6,343 nt of DNA from an uncultured Collinsella sp. (GCA_900552705.1 USAX01000114.1:1-6343); one strand, 5' to 3'. Shown: positions 1 to 5,972, counted from the stretch's first letter. Notes: a model not told the origin generated them from the sequence alone. Numbers and translations: made by a program.

Positions 1-1276
1 TGAAGACGATGAGCGCCACGGCGAGCGGGCTCACGCTGGAGCCGGCCGCGAAGCTGATGAACGCCGGCACGCACACGCCGAGCACGGCCATGACCGAACC
101 CATGAACATGTGGATGATCATGGAGAGTGCGGCGACAAGCAGGGCGAACAGGAAGATGTTCTCGGGCACGGAGCTGGGAAGCACGACATCGGCGATCCAG
201 GCGTTCATGCCGGTGGCACCGCCCACGGAACCCACGGCCATGGCGGCCGTCAGGAACATGAGAGACTTGATGTCGACAGCGTTCCAGCTGGCGGGGGTAA
301 GGACCTCGCCGATGATGGGCATGGCGAGCGCGACGCCGATGGCAAGCGTCACCCAGCCGATGTAATCGCCCGAGACGGTGAGCCACAGCGCGATGGCGAT
401 GACAAGCCACACGATGGTGCGGATCTCCTTGACGGAGAGCTTGCCGAGTGCGGCCTGCTTGGCCACGATCTGCTCGCGATCGTAGACGAGCTCCTTGCTG
501 GGCTTAAAGAGGAAGAGGCCCAAGAACAGGGTGCACAGCAGCGCGACCAGCATGGGCACGCTCATGTACAGGAACCAGTCGATAAAGGACGGGCTCATGC
601 CGCCGGCCTCGACGCTGTACTGCGCAACGAGCGGGTTGAGCGTGGAGTCGCCCGTCAGGAAGAACATGGAACCCGGGGCGGCAGCGGCAAACACGAGGAA
701 GCCGAGCTTACCCTTGTCGTCGTCCCCGTAGCCGGCGGACTCGGCGATGACCGAGACGACGGCGAGGATGAGGAAGGCGCGGGGAAACGGGTGCGGGATC
801 AGCAGCGACAGCACAAAGGTGAGCGCGAAGATCGAGATGATGAGCGACTTGGCGTCGCGCACGAACTTGAGCATAAACGCATAGGCGATGCGCTCGCCCA
901 GGCCCGACTCCTTGACCGCGCTGGCGATGAAGTAGGCGCCGATGACGAGCCACATGGTGGCTTTGGTCCACGAGCTAAACGTGGAGGCGACCGTCGCCGA
1001 GATGCTCGCGGCACCCGTGTCGTCCACGCACACCTTGAACAGAACGAGCAGCGCGCAATAGAGCAGGCCCACAAAGCCCGGCTGTGCCACGCCACACGCC
1101 CAGAACACCACCGTGGCGAGCGTCAGTGCCAGACAGGTCTGGCCGCCGACCGTGATCTCGACCGTCGAGCTCAGCTCCGCCAAAGGAAGAAACTTCACCA
1201 GCAAAAAGACAACGATACCCAGCACAAAGCCAATTTCGCGCTTGGTAATCTTAAACGCCTTCTTTTCCGCTTCCAT
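1..1276 (-). CDS. DASS/SLC13-family anion symporter, C-terminus cut by window edge
   Basis: Integral membrane carrier, probably cation-coupled uptake or exchange of a di- or tricarboxylate or another anion; the substrate cannot be read from sequence. The frame starts at ATG 1276 behind an excellent ribosome site (GAAAGGTGGGGAG directly upstream) and stays open to the left edge, giving 425 residues; family members are usually about 450-500, so little is missing. Hydrophobic stretches fall near residues 15-32, 48-80, 107-120, 143-178, 192-207, 232-257, 285-302, 307-325, 337-352, 373-407 and 411-425. The two half-repeats of the family are recognisable. Near residues 158-170, where CitT-like carriers have an IPSNTAR-type hairpin motif, this protein has IPHPFPRAF; near 389-405 it has HMFMGSVMAVLG, matching the second-half HxFxS(x)xA motif. 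The canonical Ser-Asn-Thr is therefore absent in the first repeat. Residues 183-190 form a charged loop (GDDDKGK). It lies downstream of the Nudix gene on the same strand, with a terminator between them. Family call from motifs and topology; confident at superfamily level only. Confidence 0.
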   Translation of the reverse strand, partial: MEAEKKAFKITKREIGFVLGIVVFLLVKFLPLAELSSTVEITVGGQTCLALTLATVVFWACGVAQPGFVGLLYCALLVLFKVCVDDTGAASISATVASTFSSWTKATMWLVIGAYFIASAVKESGLGERIAYAFMLKFVRDAKSLIISIFALTFVLSLLIPHPFPRAFLILAVVSVIAESAGYGDDDKGKLGFLVFAAAAPGSMFFLTGDSTLNPLVAQYSVEAGGMSPSFIDWFLYMSVPMLVALLCTLFLGLFLFKPSKELVYDREQIVAKQAALGKLSVKEIRTIVWLVIAIALWLTVSGDYIGWVTLAIGVALAMPIIGEVLTPASWNAVDIKSLMFLTAAMAVGSVGGATGMNAWIADVVLPSSVPENIFLFALLVAALSMIIHMFMGSVMAVLGVCVPAFISFAAGSSVSPLAVALIVF

Positions 1277-1329
1277 CTCCCCACCTTTCTTGTTGGGGGC
1301 GCTCCGGATTCGCGGCCTCGTTGCCACTT

Positions 1330-1360
1330 AAAAAGGGGCGCCCGTTATCGGACACCCCTT
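1330..1360 (-). terminator. Strong intrinsic terminator in the leader of the symporter gene
   Basis: Read on the minus strand, AAGGGGTGTCCG and CGGGCGCCCCTT form a 12-bp stem (ten Watson-Crick pairs and two T-G wobbles) closed by the tetraloop ATAA. It is followed directly by a five-T run (1334-1330). On the plus strand the two wobbles become C-A mismatches, so the structure favours minus-strand transcripts. It lies 160 nt after the stop of the upstream Nudix gene and 53 nt before the symporter ATG. It may end the Nudix transcript, or act as an attenuator in the symporter leader. No convincing promoter lies between it and the ATG. Confidence 0.
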
Positions 1361-1440
1361 ACGTTGCGCTGTGTTGTTGCAATACAGTCAAGCGGGATTT
1401 TTTGGATGAGAAGCGATCCCCTGGACAAAAACCATCACAT

Positions 1441-1481
1441 CATTCGACGCTTTTCCTCGTTTTCGAGATTTTCATCGAATG
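1441..1481. other. Nested inverted repeat in the 1277-1520 intergenic region
   Basis: A perfect 7-bp inverted repeat (CATTCGA at 1441-1447, TCGAATG at 1475-1481) encloses a second perfect hairpin, CTCG-TTTT-CGAG (1456-1467), and the two are almost concentric. It sits between the Nudix stop and the terminator at 1330-1360. It could be a folded mRNA segment (3' UTR of one gene or leader of the next) or a protein-binding site. A possible -35-like TTGACT (minus strand, about 1385-1390) has no recognisable -10. I see no other gene in this 244-nt gap. Confidence 0.
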
Positions 1482-1501
1482 TTGTGACGGTTTTGATATG
1501 G

Positions 1502-1525
1502 CAAAGGGACTGTACCTTTGTTACA
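1502..1525. repeat. Short dispersed motif, copy A (AGGGACTGTACCTTTGT core)
   Basis: The core AGGGACTGTACCTTTGT (1505-1521) matches the motif at 4471-4487 at 16 of 17 positions. It is partly self-complementary (CAAAGG at 1502-1507 pairs with CCTTTG at 1515-1520), and this hairpin follows immediately after the stop codon (1521-1523) of the minus-strand Nudix gene. The repeat overlaps that gene's last codons. There is no T-run, so it is not an obvious intrinsic terminator. Confidence 0.
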
Positions 1526-2468
1526 TAGCGAGGGCCGTACGGATGGATGGGTCGCTGAGGGTCTCGCGAAGCCAGGGGGCCAGCTGCTCGGGGCGACCCT
1601 GCAGGTAGCCTTTGAGCTCGGACGGGGCCACGCGGCGCACCTCCGAGATCTCCTCTTGGTTGATGCATAGCTCGCCCGGCTCAACATGGGCTGCGAACAC
1701 CTCGCACCATTCGCACTCGCAGCGGCCGTCGCCGTGGTCCTCACGGTACACCACGTGTCCGAGGTGCTTGAGCTGATCGGGATCGCGCGTAATGCCAAGC
1801 TCTTCGTTGATGCGGCGCGCCGTGGCGGCCGCGACGTCTTCCCCGGGGAGCGGATGGCCGGCGCAGCTATCGGCCAGCACCCCGCCCCACAGGCGCTTGA
1901 GCGGACTACGGCGACAGAGCAGCAGACGCGCGTCTTCGCCCCGGCCCTCGACTAAAAGCGTCAGAAATGCCTGATGCAGGATGCCCTCGCCGGTATGGGC
2001 CTCGATGCGGTCGACGTGGCCGAGCGCCTCGCCGGTCGCGGCATCGACCGCCACGACCTCGGCGCCTGCGCCGCCCTCATCCCAGCCGGCGCGCAGAATG
2101 CGGGCTGCGGCCTCCTCGAGCGCAGCGATGAGTTCCTTGGTGGTGTCGAGCACGCGCTGCAGGTCGTCCCCGCTCGCCTGTTCAACATGAAAGCCCGTGC
2201 TTGCGACTACCGGCACGCCAAAGCGCGTTGCCAGCGCCGCCGCGATATCGTGCGCTGGAATCTCGTCGCGATGGCACGGAACGGCCAGGATGCTCACCGT
2301 CGCCGTGCGACCGGGCTCGGGGCGCGGAATGGCCTGTGCCGTGGCGCCCAGGTGCGCGAACTCGGGCGAGCAAGCGTACACCGCCATGCCCCGCGGCGTC
2401 ACCGTCAGCTGGGCCTCGAGCGTAAACTTGCCCTCGCCTACCGCAACCTTCGTCGTGTGCATACCCAT
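1521..2468 (-). CDS. Fusion: LpdD-like prenylated-flavin chaperone domain + type 1 IDI-like Nudix domain
   Basis: 315 residues. Start ATG 2468 is chosen because AGGAG lies 5 nt upstream and a good promoter ends just before it; a longer open frame to 2642 would run through that promoter. Residues about 4-118 resemble LpdD, the small subunit linked to gallate decarboxylase and prenylated FMN handling: PEFAHLGA (35-42), PCHRDE (64-69) and a GFHVEQAS segment (92-99) correspond to features I recall in LpdD. Residues about 137-305 match type 1 isopentenyl-diphosphate isomerase (IPP to DMAPP). All five metal ligands of E. coli IDI are present (H158, H165, H205, E251, E253), as are the tyrosine (Y241) and a Nudix box (G204-x5-E210-x7-R218, EELGI 222-226). 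The residue aligned with catalytic Cys67 is Ala203, with Cys202 one position earlier, so isomerase activity is uncertain. Probably cytosolic; no signal peptide or membrane segment. Divergent from the transporter at 2630. It could instead be a Nudix hydrolase of IDI ancestry. Domain calls are from remembered family patterns. Confidence 0.
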   Translation of the reverse strand: MGMHTTKVAVGEGKFTLEAQLTVTPRGMAVYACSPEFAHLGATAQAIPRPEPGRTATVSILAVPCHRDEIPAHDIAAALATRFGVPVVASTGFHVEQASGDDLQRVLDTTKELIAALEEAAARILRAGWDEGGAGAEVVAVDAATGEALGHVDRIEAHTGEGILHQAFLTLLVEGRGEDARLLLCRRSPLKRLWGGVLADSCAGHPLPGEDVAAATARRINEELGITRDPDQLKHLGHVVYREDHGDGRCECEWCEVFAAHVEPGELCINQEEISEVRRVAPSELKGYLQGRPEQLAPWLRETLSDPSIRTALAM

Positions 2469-2473
2469 GGGAT

Positions 2474-2478
2474 CTCCT
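2474..2478 (-). promoter_or_regulatory. Ribosome binding site fixing the fusion gene start
   Basis: The minus strand reads GACAGGAGATCCCATG: AGGAG with a 5-nt spacer to ATG 2468. The in-frame ATG at 2462 would have an 11-nt spacer, so 2468 is preferred. Confidence 0.
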
Positions 2479-2508
2479 GTCGCCCGCGATGTACCTGAGA
2501 CCATCTTC

Positions 2509-2531
2509 GCCTGTATTGCGACTATACAGGC
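2509..2531. promoter_or_regulatory. 23-bp inverted repeat, probable operator
   Basis: GCCTGTAT (2509-2516) and ATACAGGC (2524-2531) are perfect 8-bp arms around a 7-nt spacer. The repeat covers the predicted -10 box (2521-2526) and start point of the minus-strand promoter. That is the classic position for a repressor site controlling the fusion gene. It is also about 100 bp upstream of the divergent transporter start, so one regulator could act on both. The regulator is not in the window. Confidence 0.
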
Positions 2532-2549
2532 AAGCGCAGCCTGCGACAA
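2521..2549 (-). promoter_or_regulatory. Sigma70-type promoter for the LpdD-IDI fusion gene
   Basis: On the minus strand the -35 TTGTCG (2549-2544; four of six consensus bases) and -10 TATAGT (2526-2521; five of six) are separated by exactly 17 bp. The start point should fall near 2513, giving a leader of about 45 nt to ATG 2468. The -35 lies in a dispersed short motif shared with 4478-4491. Confidence 0.
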
Positions 2550-2570
2550 AGGGGGCAGGCACCTGACACA
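2542..2570. repeat. Short dispersed motif, copy B, in the divergent promoter region
   Basis: The minus strand reads CCCTTTGTCGCA, identical to 4480-4491 on the plus strand. It is followed outward by a variant half containing the near-palindrome CAGGCACCTG (2556-2565) instead of the AGGGACTGTCCCT palindrome. The motif supplies the -35 element of the fusion-gene promoter. Confidence 0.
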
Positions 2571-2586
2571 TTCTGCTAGAGTTGCA

Positions 2587-2599
2587 GGGATTGAATCCC
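2587..2599. promoter_or_regulatory. 13-bp palindrome upstream of the transporter gene
   Basis: GGGATT-G-AATCCC is a perfect palindrome with 6-bp arms and a 1-nt centre, 30 bp before the chosen transporter start codon. A candidate operator for the plus-strand gene. No clear plus-strand -35/-10 pair was found in this gap; TGCTAGAGT at 2574-2582 resembles an extended -10. Confidence 0.
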
Positions 2600-2629
2600 G
2601 CTTATTCATGCGACATTGGAGTGACAATC

Positions 2630-3865
2630 TTGACCGCCGCAACCACGCCTAAAAGTAAGTCAACCGCCGCCGCGCTCTCCCCCGCGCGCACCAAGCTCTG
2701 CCTGGCGCTGCTCGTGCTGCTGGGCTTCTCGCTCGGCTGCTCGGAGTTCGTGGTCATCGGCATCGAAAGCGACCTGGCGACGGAGCTCGGCATCTCGCTT
2801 GCCACCGCGGGCCAGCTCATCAGCGTGTTTGCGCTCGTCTACGCTATCGCGACGCCGGTGCTTGCGCTCAGCACGGGGCGATTCCGCCGCTACCAGCTGC
2901 TCGTGTGCTACAGCATCGTCTTTGTGCTCGGCAACCTGGTCATGGCGTTGGCGCCCAACTTCCAGGTACTGTTTATCTCGCGCATTGTCCTGGGCTCCGT
3001 CTCGGGCGCACTGCTCGCCGTGGGTGTGACGTACATCCCCGAGCTGCTGTCCCCGCAGCAAACCTCGCTTGCCATCTCGGTCGTGTACGGTGCGTTTTCC
3101 GTGGCAATGGTCTTTGTCACTTCGATCGGCAAGTTTGTGGCCGACACGCTCGACTGGCACGTGGCCATGTACGGCACGCTGACCTTTGCCGTTCTGATCT
3201 GCGGAGCGCTCGTGGCGCTTATGCCGCGCGCCGGGCAAACCGACGAGCCTGCCACCTTTCGCGAGCAGGCGGGACTTCTACGCGAGCCGAGCATCATCAC
3301 CGGCATGCTCATCTTCTTGTTTGGCGTGGGATCGGTCTATGTGTTTTACGGCTATGTGACGCCCTATCTGGAGCAGGTGCTGGGCATGGGCACGGTCGAA
3401 GCCAGCACCACGCTTATGGCCTACGGCGTGTTCTGCCTGATCTCGAACATCCTGGGCGGATGGATCGATGCGCGCTTTGGCATGAAGGCGCTGCTTGTGA
3501 CGTTTGTGCTGCAGGCTGCGGCGTTACTCGGGCTGTTCGCTGTGGGCGGCACTATGCCACTCGCGCTGGCCTTTGTCTTTAGCTTGGCGCTGCTCATGTA
3601 CCTGTTCTCGGTGTCGTGCATCACACACTTTATGGACGTGGCGCGCAGCCGCCATCCCAAGTCGATGGTACTCGCAAGTTCGGTTGAGCCCATGGCGTTT
3701 AACGTCGGTATCTCGTTTGGCACCGCAGTGGGCGGCGCCGTGGTAAGCAGCATTGGCATTGCGTACGTGGGCGCAGTGGGCGCCGCGTTCTCGCTTGTGG
3801 CCTGGATGCTCACGCTGGTGACGATCAAGTTGGCTCGCTGGGAGCGCAGGCGGGCGAGGGCATAG
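2630..3865 (+). CDS. MFS transporter, DHA1/AraJ-type efflux permease
   Basis: 411 residues from a TTG start at 2630, chosen because GGAG (2618-2621) lies 8 nt upstream; a further in-frame TTG at 2582 lacks a ribosome site. Twelve-helix inner-membrane antiporter, probably proton-driven efflux of a small molecule. The first helix carries GFSLGCSEFVVIGIESDLA (residues 32-50), typical of the AraJ/COG2814 group, followed by the TAGQLISVFALVYAI segment of helix 2. The motif A loop after helix 2 is degenerate (TGRFRRYQLL, 82-91), while the equivalent loop in the second half keeps GGWIDARFGMK (276-286). Helix 4 contains SRIVLGSVSGALLA, followed by PELLSPQQ (137-144). The central loop between helices 6 and 7 spans about 200-220. 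Substrate unknown; sugars, drugs or metabolites are all exported by relatives. It diverges from the fusion gene across about 160 bp containing the inverted repeat, and the phosphatase gene follows 51 bp downstream on the same strand. Family call is secure. Confidence 0.
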   Translation: MTAATTPKSKSTAAALSPARTKLCLALLVLLGFSLGCSEFVVIGIESDLATELGISLATAGQLISVFALVYAIATPVLALSTGRFRRYQLLVCYSIVFVLGNLVMALAPNFQVLFISRIVLGSVSGALLAVGVTYIPELLSPQQTSLAISVVYGAFSVAMVFVTSIGKFVADTLDWHVAMYGTLTFAVLICGALVALMPRAGQTDEPATFREQAGLLREPSIITGMLIFLFGVGSVYVFYGYVTPYLEQVLGMGTVEASTTLMAYGVFCLISNILGGWIDARFGMKALLVTFVLQAAALLGLFAVGGTMPLALAFVFSLALLMYLFSVSCITHFMDVARSRHPKSMVLASSVEPMAFNVGISFGTAVGGAVVSSIGIAYVGAVGAAFSLVAWMLTLVTIKLARWERRRARA

Positions 3866-3916
3866 GCGTAGATGCGATACTCGAGCTCGATGATGGCGAT
3901 CGAAAGGAAACCGCAT

Positions 3917-4363
3917 ATGCAACGTGTACTGTTTATCTGTCATGGAAATATCTGCCGCTCGACGATGGCTGAATCGGTGTTTACCGAGTTGGTGCGCCGC
4001 GCCGGACGCGAGGGTGAGTTTGCCATCGACTCCGCCGCGACGTCGACCGAGGAGATCGGCAACCCGCCGCATCATGGCACCGTTGCCAAGCTGCGCGAGG
4101 TCGGGATTCCCGTCGTCGCGCATCGCGCTCGTCAGGTGCGCCGCGCGGAGTATGGCGACTGGGACCACATGGTCTATATGGATAACGAGAACACCCGCGG
4201 CTTGCAGCGCATCTTTAGCAAGGACCCTGAGGGCAAGATCTCTCGCCTGCTCGATTGGACCGATCGCCCCGGCGACGTGGCCGACCCTTGGTACACCGGC
4301 AATTTCGATGCCACCTACCGCGATGTGCTCGCCGGCTGCACCGCCATGCTCGAGCAGCTGTAG
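3917..4363 (+). CDS. Low-molecular-weight protein tyrosine phosphatase
   Basis: 148 residues, the usual size. ATG 3917 is preferred over the ATG at 3872 because AAAGGAAA lies just upstream and the protein then begins directly with the first beta strand (MQRVLFICHGNICRS). The signature CX5RS is at residues 8-15: Cys8 is the nucleophile and Arg14 binds phosphate, with Cys13 next to it as in many family members. The general-acid loop is DPWY (Asp123). IDSA (37-40) and YMDNEN (87-92) are also family-like. It is a cytosolic enzyme that removes phosphate from phosphotyrosine; bacterial relatives often oppose tyrosine kinases in polysaccharide control, but no kinase gene is visible here. The P-loop reads CRSTMAE where CRSPMAE is commonest. 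Arsenate reductase (ArsC) is less likely because the DPWY loop fits the phosphatases. It may be co-transcribed with the transporter 51 bp upstream; no promoter or terminator stands out between them. Confidence 0.
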   Translation: MQRVLFICHGNICRSTMAESVFTELVRRAGREGEFAIDSAATSTEEIGNPPHHGTVAKLREVGIPVVAHRARQVRRAEYGDWDHMVYMDNENTRGLQRIFSKDPEGKISRLLDWTDRPGDVADPWYTGNFDATYRDVLAGCTAMLEQL

Positions 4364-4402
4364 GTTCGCGAGTGCACGGGCCGCGCCATCGGTATACACC
4401 CA

Positions 4403-4462
4403 GCGTGGATCATCTCCCACTTTGAGCGTTCAAGTGCGCTTAAAACGGGAGAAAATCCACGC
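4403..4462. repeat. Dispersed hairpin element, copy 1
   Basis: A 60-nt imperfect palindrome in the gap between the convergent phosphatase and ATPase genes. The outer arms (4403-4418 and 4447-4462) pair at 14 of 16 positions. An AC/AC internal loop follows, then an inner stem TTTGAGCG/CGCTTAAA (eight pairs, one wobble) closed by TTCAAGTG. The architecture matches copy 2 at 6051-6116, in the same orientation. No T-run follows, so it is not a typical intrinsic terminator. It resembles a REP- or MITE-like dispersed element. Confidence 0.
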
Positions 4463-4470
4463 TCGGCGGG

Positions 4471-4494
4471 AGGGACTGTCCCTTTGTCGCATTC
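4471..4494. repeat. Short dispersed motif, copy C (AGGGACTGTCCCTTTGT core)
   Basis: AGGGAC-T-GTCCCT (4471-4483) is a perfect palindrome followed by TTGTCGCATTC. The core is shared with copy A (1505-1521, 16 of 17) and its right half with copy B (2542-2555). It lies 11 bp beyond the stop codon of the minus-strand ATPase gene, directly after hairpin copy 1. Confidence 0.
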
Positions 4495-4504
4495 GGGACT
4501 GACC

Positions 4505-5866
4505 CTAGACAGGTTTGACCTCCAGTTTTATCCCCTCGGCACGGAAGTCGCCCAAAACATCCGGAAGGGTCCAAGTCGCATACAGAGGCAGATAGAGAAC
4601 GCCCCCGTCACGCTCAACGTTGCCTCTCGAGAAAACAATCCCGCGCTTTACGCCATACTCGGCCGTTTCAAGCACATGGTTCAACGCGGCGTGCGCATGG
4701 TAATACGTCCCCGATTTAACCTCGATGGGCACAGCCGTCCCATCCGGGCCGTCAATCACGAAATCGACCTCGCCCCGTTTCTTGGTCTGGTAGTAATACA
4801 GCCCTCTTCCCTGGGCAGCCAGCTGCTGAGCCACCACGTTTTCGTACACGCCGCCGAGGTTGGGCTCCTTGCTGTCGAGGTACGCCGCCTGAGCGACCCC
4901 GATGGGATAACGGGCCATCAGCATCCCGGTATCGGACTGGTACAGTTTGAACTGGGACGGTCGCGCTGTCTTAAGCAGCGGGGACTTTGGCTCGGTTACG
5001 ATATCGGTCTTGAGGGCGACGCCGGCATCGACGAGCCAGACGAAGTCGCGCTGGTACTTCTCGAAATGGGCCTTGGGGTCGATCGAGTTGAGCGCAAAAC
5101 GCTTGTTCTCGCCCTCCAGCATGACAGGAAGCTGGTCGAAGATACTCTGCACCTGGAGCGCGCGCCCGTTCGCGTATTTCGAGATATCCCGACGGTATTG
5201 CCCGTTCAGCTCGGACTGGAGCTGGCGGACAGATGCCAGATCACCCTGCGTGTCGAGGAAGCGCTGCACGATCTCCGGCATACCGCCGACGACGATATAG
5301 GTCCTGAAGTTTGCCATCATTGCGTCGTGAATATAACCAGGAACCGGCGTCTCGTTGCGGCACGCATCGCAAATCGAGCGCCGCGCCTCTTCGCTCACCC
5401 CGATTGCCCAGCTGAACTCCTCAAAATCCAGCGGGAACATCCTGAGCTCATGGACATACCCCACGGGATAAGACCTGACGCCCTTGAACTGGGTCCCGAG
5501 CATGGACCCCGAGAATGCCCAGCGGCAACGGTCGTCCTCGACAAGGAACTTCGCCATCGTCATGATGTCGGGGGCCTCTTGGACCTCATCGATAAACACG
5601 AGCGTTTTGCCTGGCGCTATCGGCTTTCCCGAAAGAAGCGTCACCCTGCTGATGAAATCATCGGCATCCCGTGCCTCGAGAAGAGCATCTTTTGCCTGGC
5701 GATTTTCCGCGAGATTGAGCTCGATATAGGTTGCGTAGTTTGACTTACCGAACTCGCGAATCGAGTAGCTCTTACCGATTTGGCGAGAACCCGTGACGAA
5801 CAACGCCTTTCGTTCAATGGATCTCTGCCAACAATCAAGCTCATCAGCGATTTTCCTGCGCAACAT
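4505..5866 (-). CDS. AAA ATPase with DUF4143 and nuclease-like C-terminal domain
   Basis: 453 residues from ATG 5866, chosen because GGAGAG lies about 5 nt upstream and the protein then begins MLRRKI, as typical for the family; an ATG at 5878 is the next choice. The N-terminal P-loop domain has Walker A GSRQIGKS (26-33), Walker B TLVFIDE (88-94; Asp93, Glu94) and a sensor-like FSGSMLG (118-124). The hallmark GGMPE is at 194-198. The C-terminal part has YENVVAQQL (341-349) and a PD-(D/E)xK-like core: Glu366-Val-Asp368, then Glu382-Val-Lys384 in IEVKSG. Size and architecture are normal for intact members of this widespread, functionally undefined family; no frameshift is seen. It is a cytosolic predicted ATPase, possibly nucleic-acid acting. 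The gene is somewhat less GC-rich than its neighbours in the lines I counted, has an AT-rich promoter region, and lies between two copies of a hairpin element, which suits a patchily distributed accessory gene. Role (defence, regulation or other) is unknown. Confidence 0.
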   Translation of the reverse strand: MLRRKIADELDCWQRSIERKALFVTGSRQIGKSYSIREFGKSNYATYIELNLAENRQAKDALLEARDADDFISRVTLLSGKPIAPGKTLVFIDEVQEAPDIMTMAKFLVEDDRCRWAFSGSMLGTQFKGVRSYPVGYVHELRMFPLDFEEFSWAIGVSEEARRSICDACRNETPVPGYIHDAMMANFRTYIVVGGMPEIVQRFLDTQGDLASVRQLQSELNGQYRRDISKYANGRALQVQSIFDQLPVMLEGENKRFALNSIDPKAHFEKYQRDFVWLVDAGVALKTDIVTEPKSPLLKTARPSQFKLYQSDTGMLMARYPIGVAQAAYLDSKEPNLGGVYENVVAQQLAAQGRGLYYYQTKKRGEVDFVIDGPDGTAVPIEVKSGTYYHAHAALNHVLETAEYGVKRGIVFSRGNVERDGGVLYLPLYATWTLPDVLGDFRAEGIKLEVKPV

Positions 5867-5889
5867 AAGCTCTCCCATCGCCTCGATAA

Positions 5890-5972
5890 ATGAAATGCAG
5901 ATATTTATATCGACTATTATCGATGAAATGCAGAGATTTTTAGTACCGAAATTGGATGAAATGCAGAAATTT
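5890..5972. repeat. Three 17-bp direct repeats at an exact 33-bp period
   Basis: ATGAAATGCAGANATTT occurs at 5890-5906, 5923-5939 and 5956-5972. The copies differ only at position 13 (T, G, A). The starts are exactly 33 bp apart, about three helical turns, so bound proteins would lie on nearly the same DNA face. The array sits 24-106 bp upstream of the ATPase start codon in a clearly AT-rich stretch (about 30% G+C at 5881-5940). It is probably an iteron-like operator array controlling the ATPase gene, perhaps bound by the product itself. The 16-nt spacers are only weakly alike. Too short and too few for a CRISPR array. Confidence 0.
5904..5909 (-). promoter_or_regulatory. Possible -10 box for the ATPase gene
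   Basis: The minus strand reads GATATAAATA, with TATAAA at 5909-5904, between direct repeats 1 and 2 and 38 nt before the start codon. No acceptable -35 is found 16-18 bp upstream; that position falls at the edge of repeat 2, which would fit an activator-dependent promoter. Weak call. Confidence 0.

Noticed and set aside
110..1528. A 472-residue plus-strand open frame across the symporter region
   Set aside because: It is antisense to a far better gene with a ribosome site and clear membrane-protein sequence. Its product is low-complexity, rich in Asp, His, Gly and Arg, which is the usual shadow of a GC-rich gene, and it has no recognisable domain.
2469..2642. A 58-residue N-terminal extension of the fusion protein
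   Set aside because: The extension crosses the predicted promoter and inverted repeat, has no domain character, and the ATG at 2468 has a proper ribosome site.
2608..2652. A 14-codon leader peptide overlapping the transporter start
   Set aside because: No ribosome site precedes its ATG and it has no run of regulatory codons; likely chance.
3524..4420. A 298-residue minus-strand open frame opposite the transporter and phosphatase
   Set aside because: It spans two well-supported plus-strand genes and has a His/Arg/Ala-rich shadow composition.
4484..5743. A 419-residue plus-strand open frame opposite the ATPase gene
   Set aside because: The minus strand encodes intact Walker A and B motifs and the DUF4143 hallmarks; the plus-strand product shows no family features.
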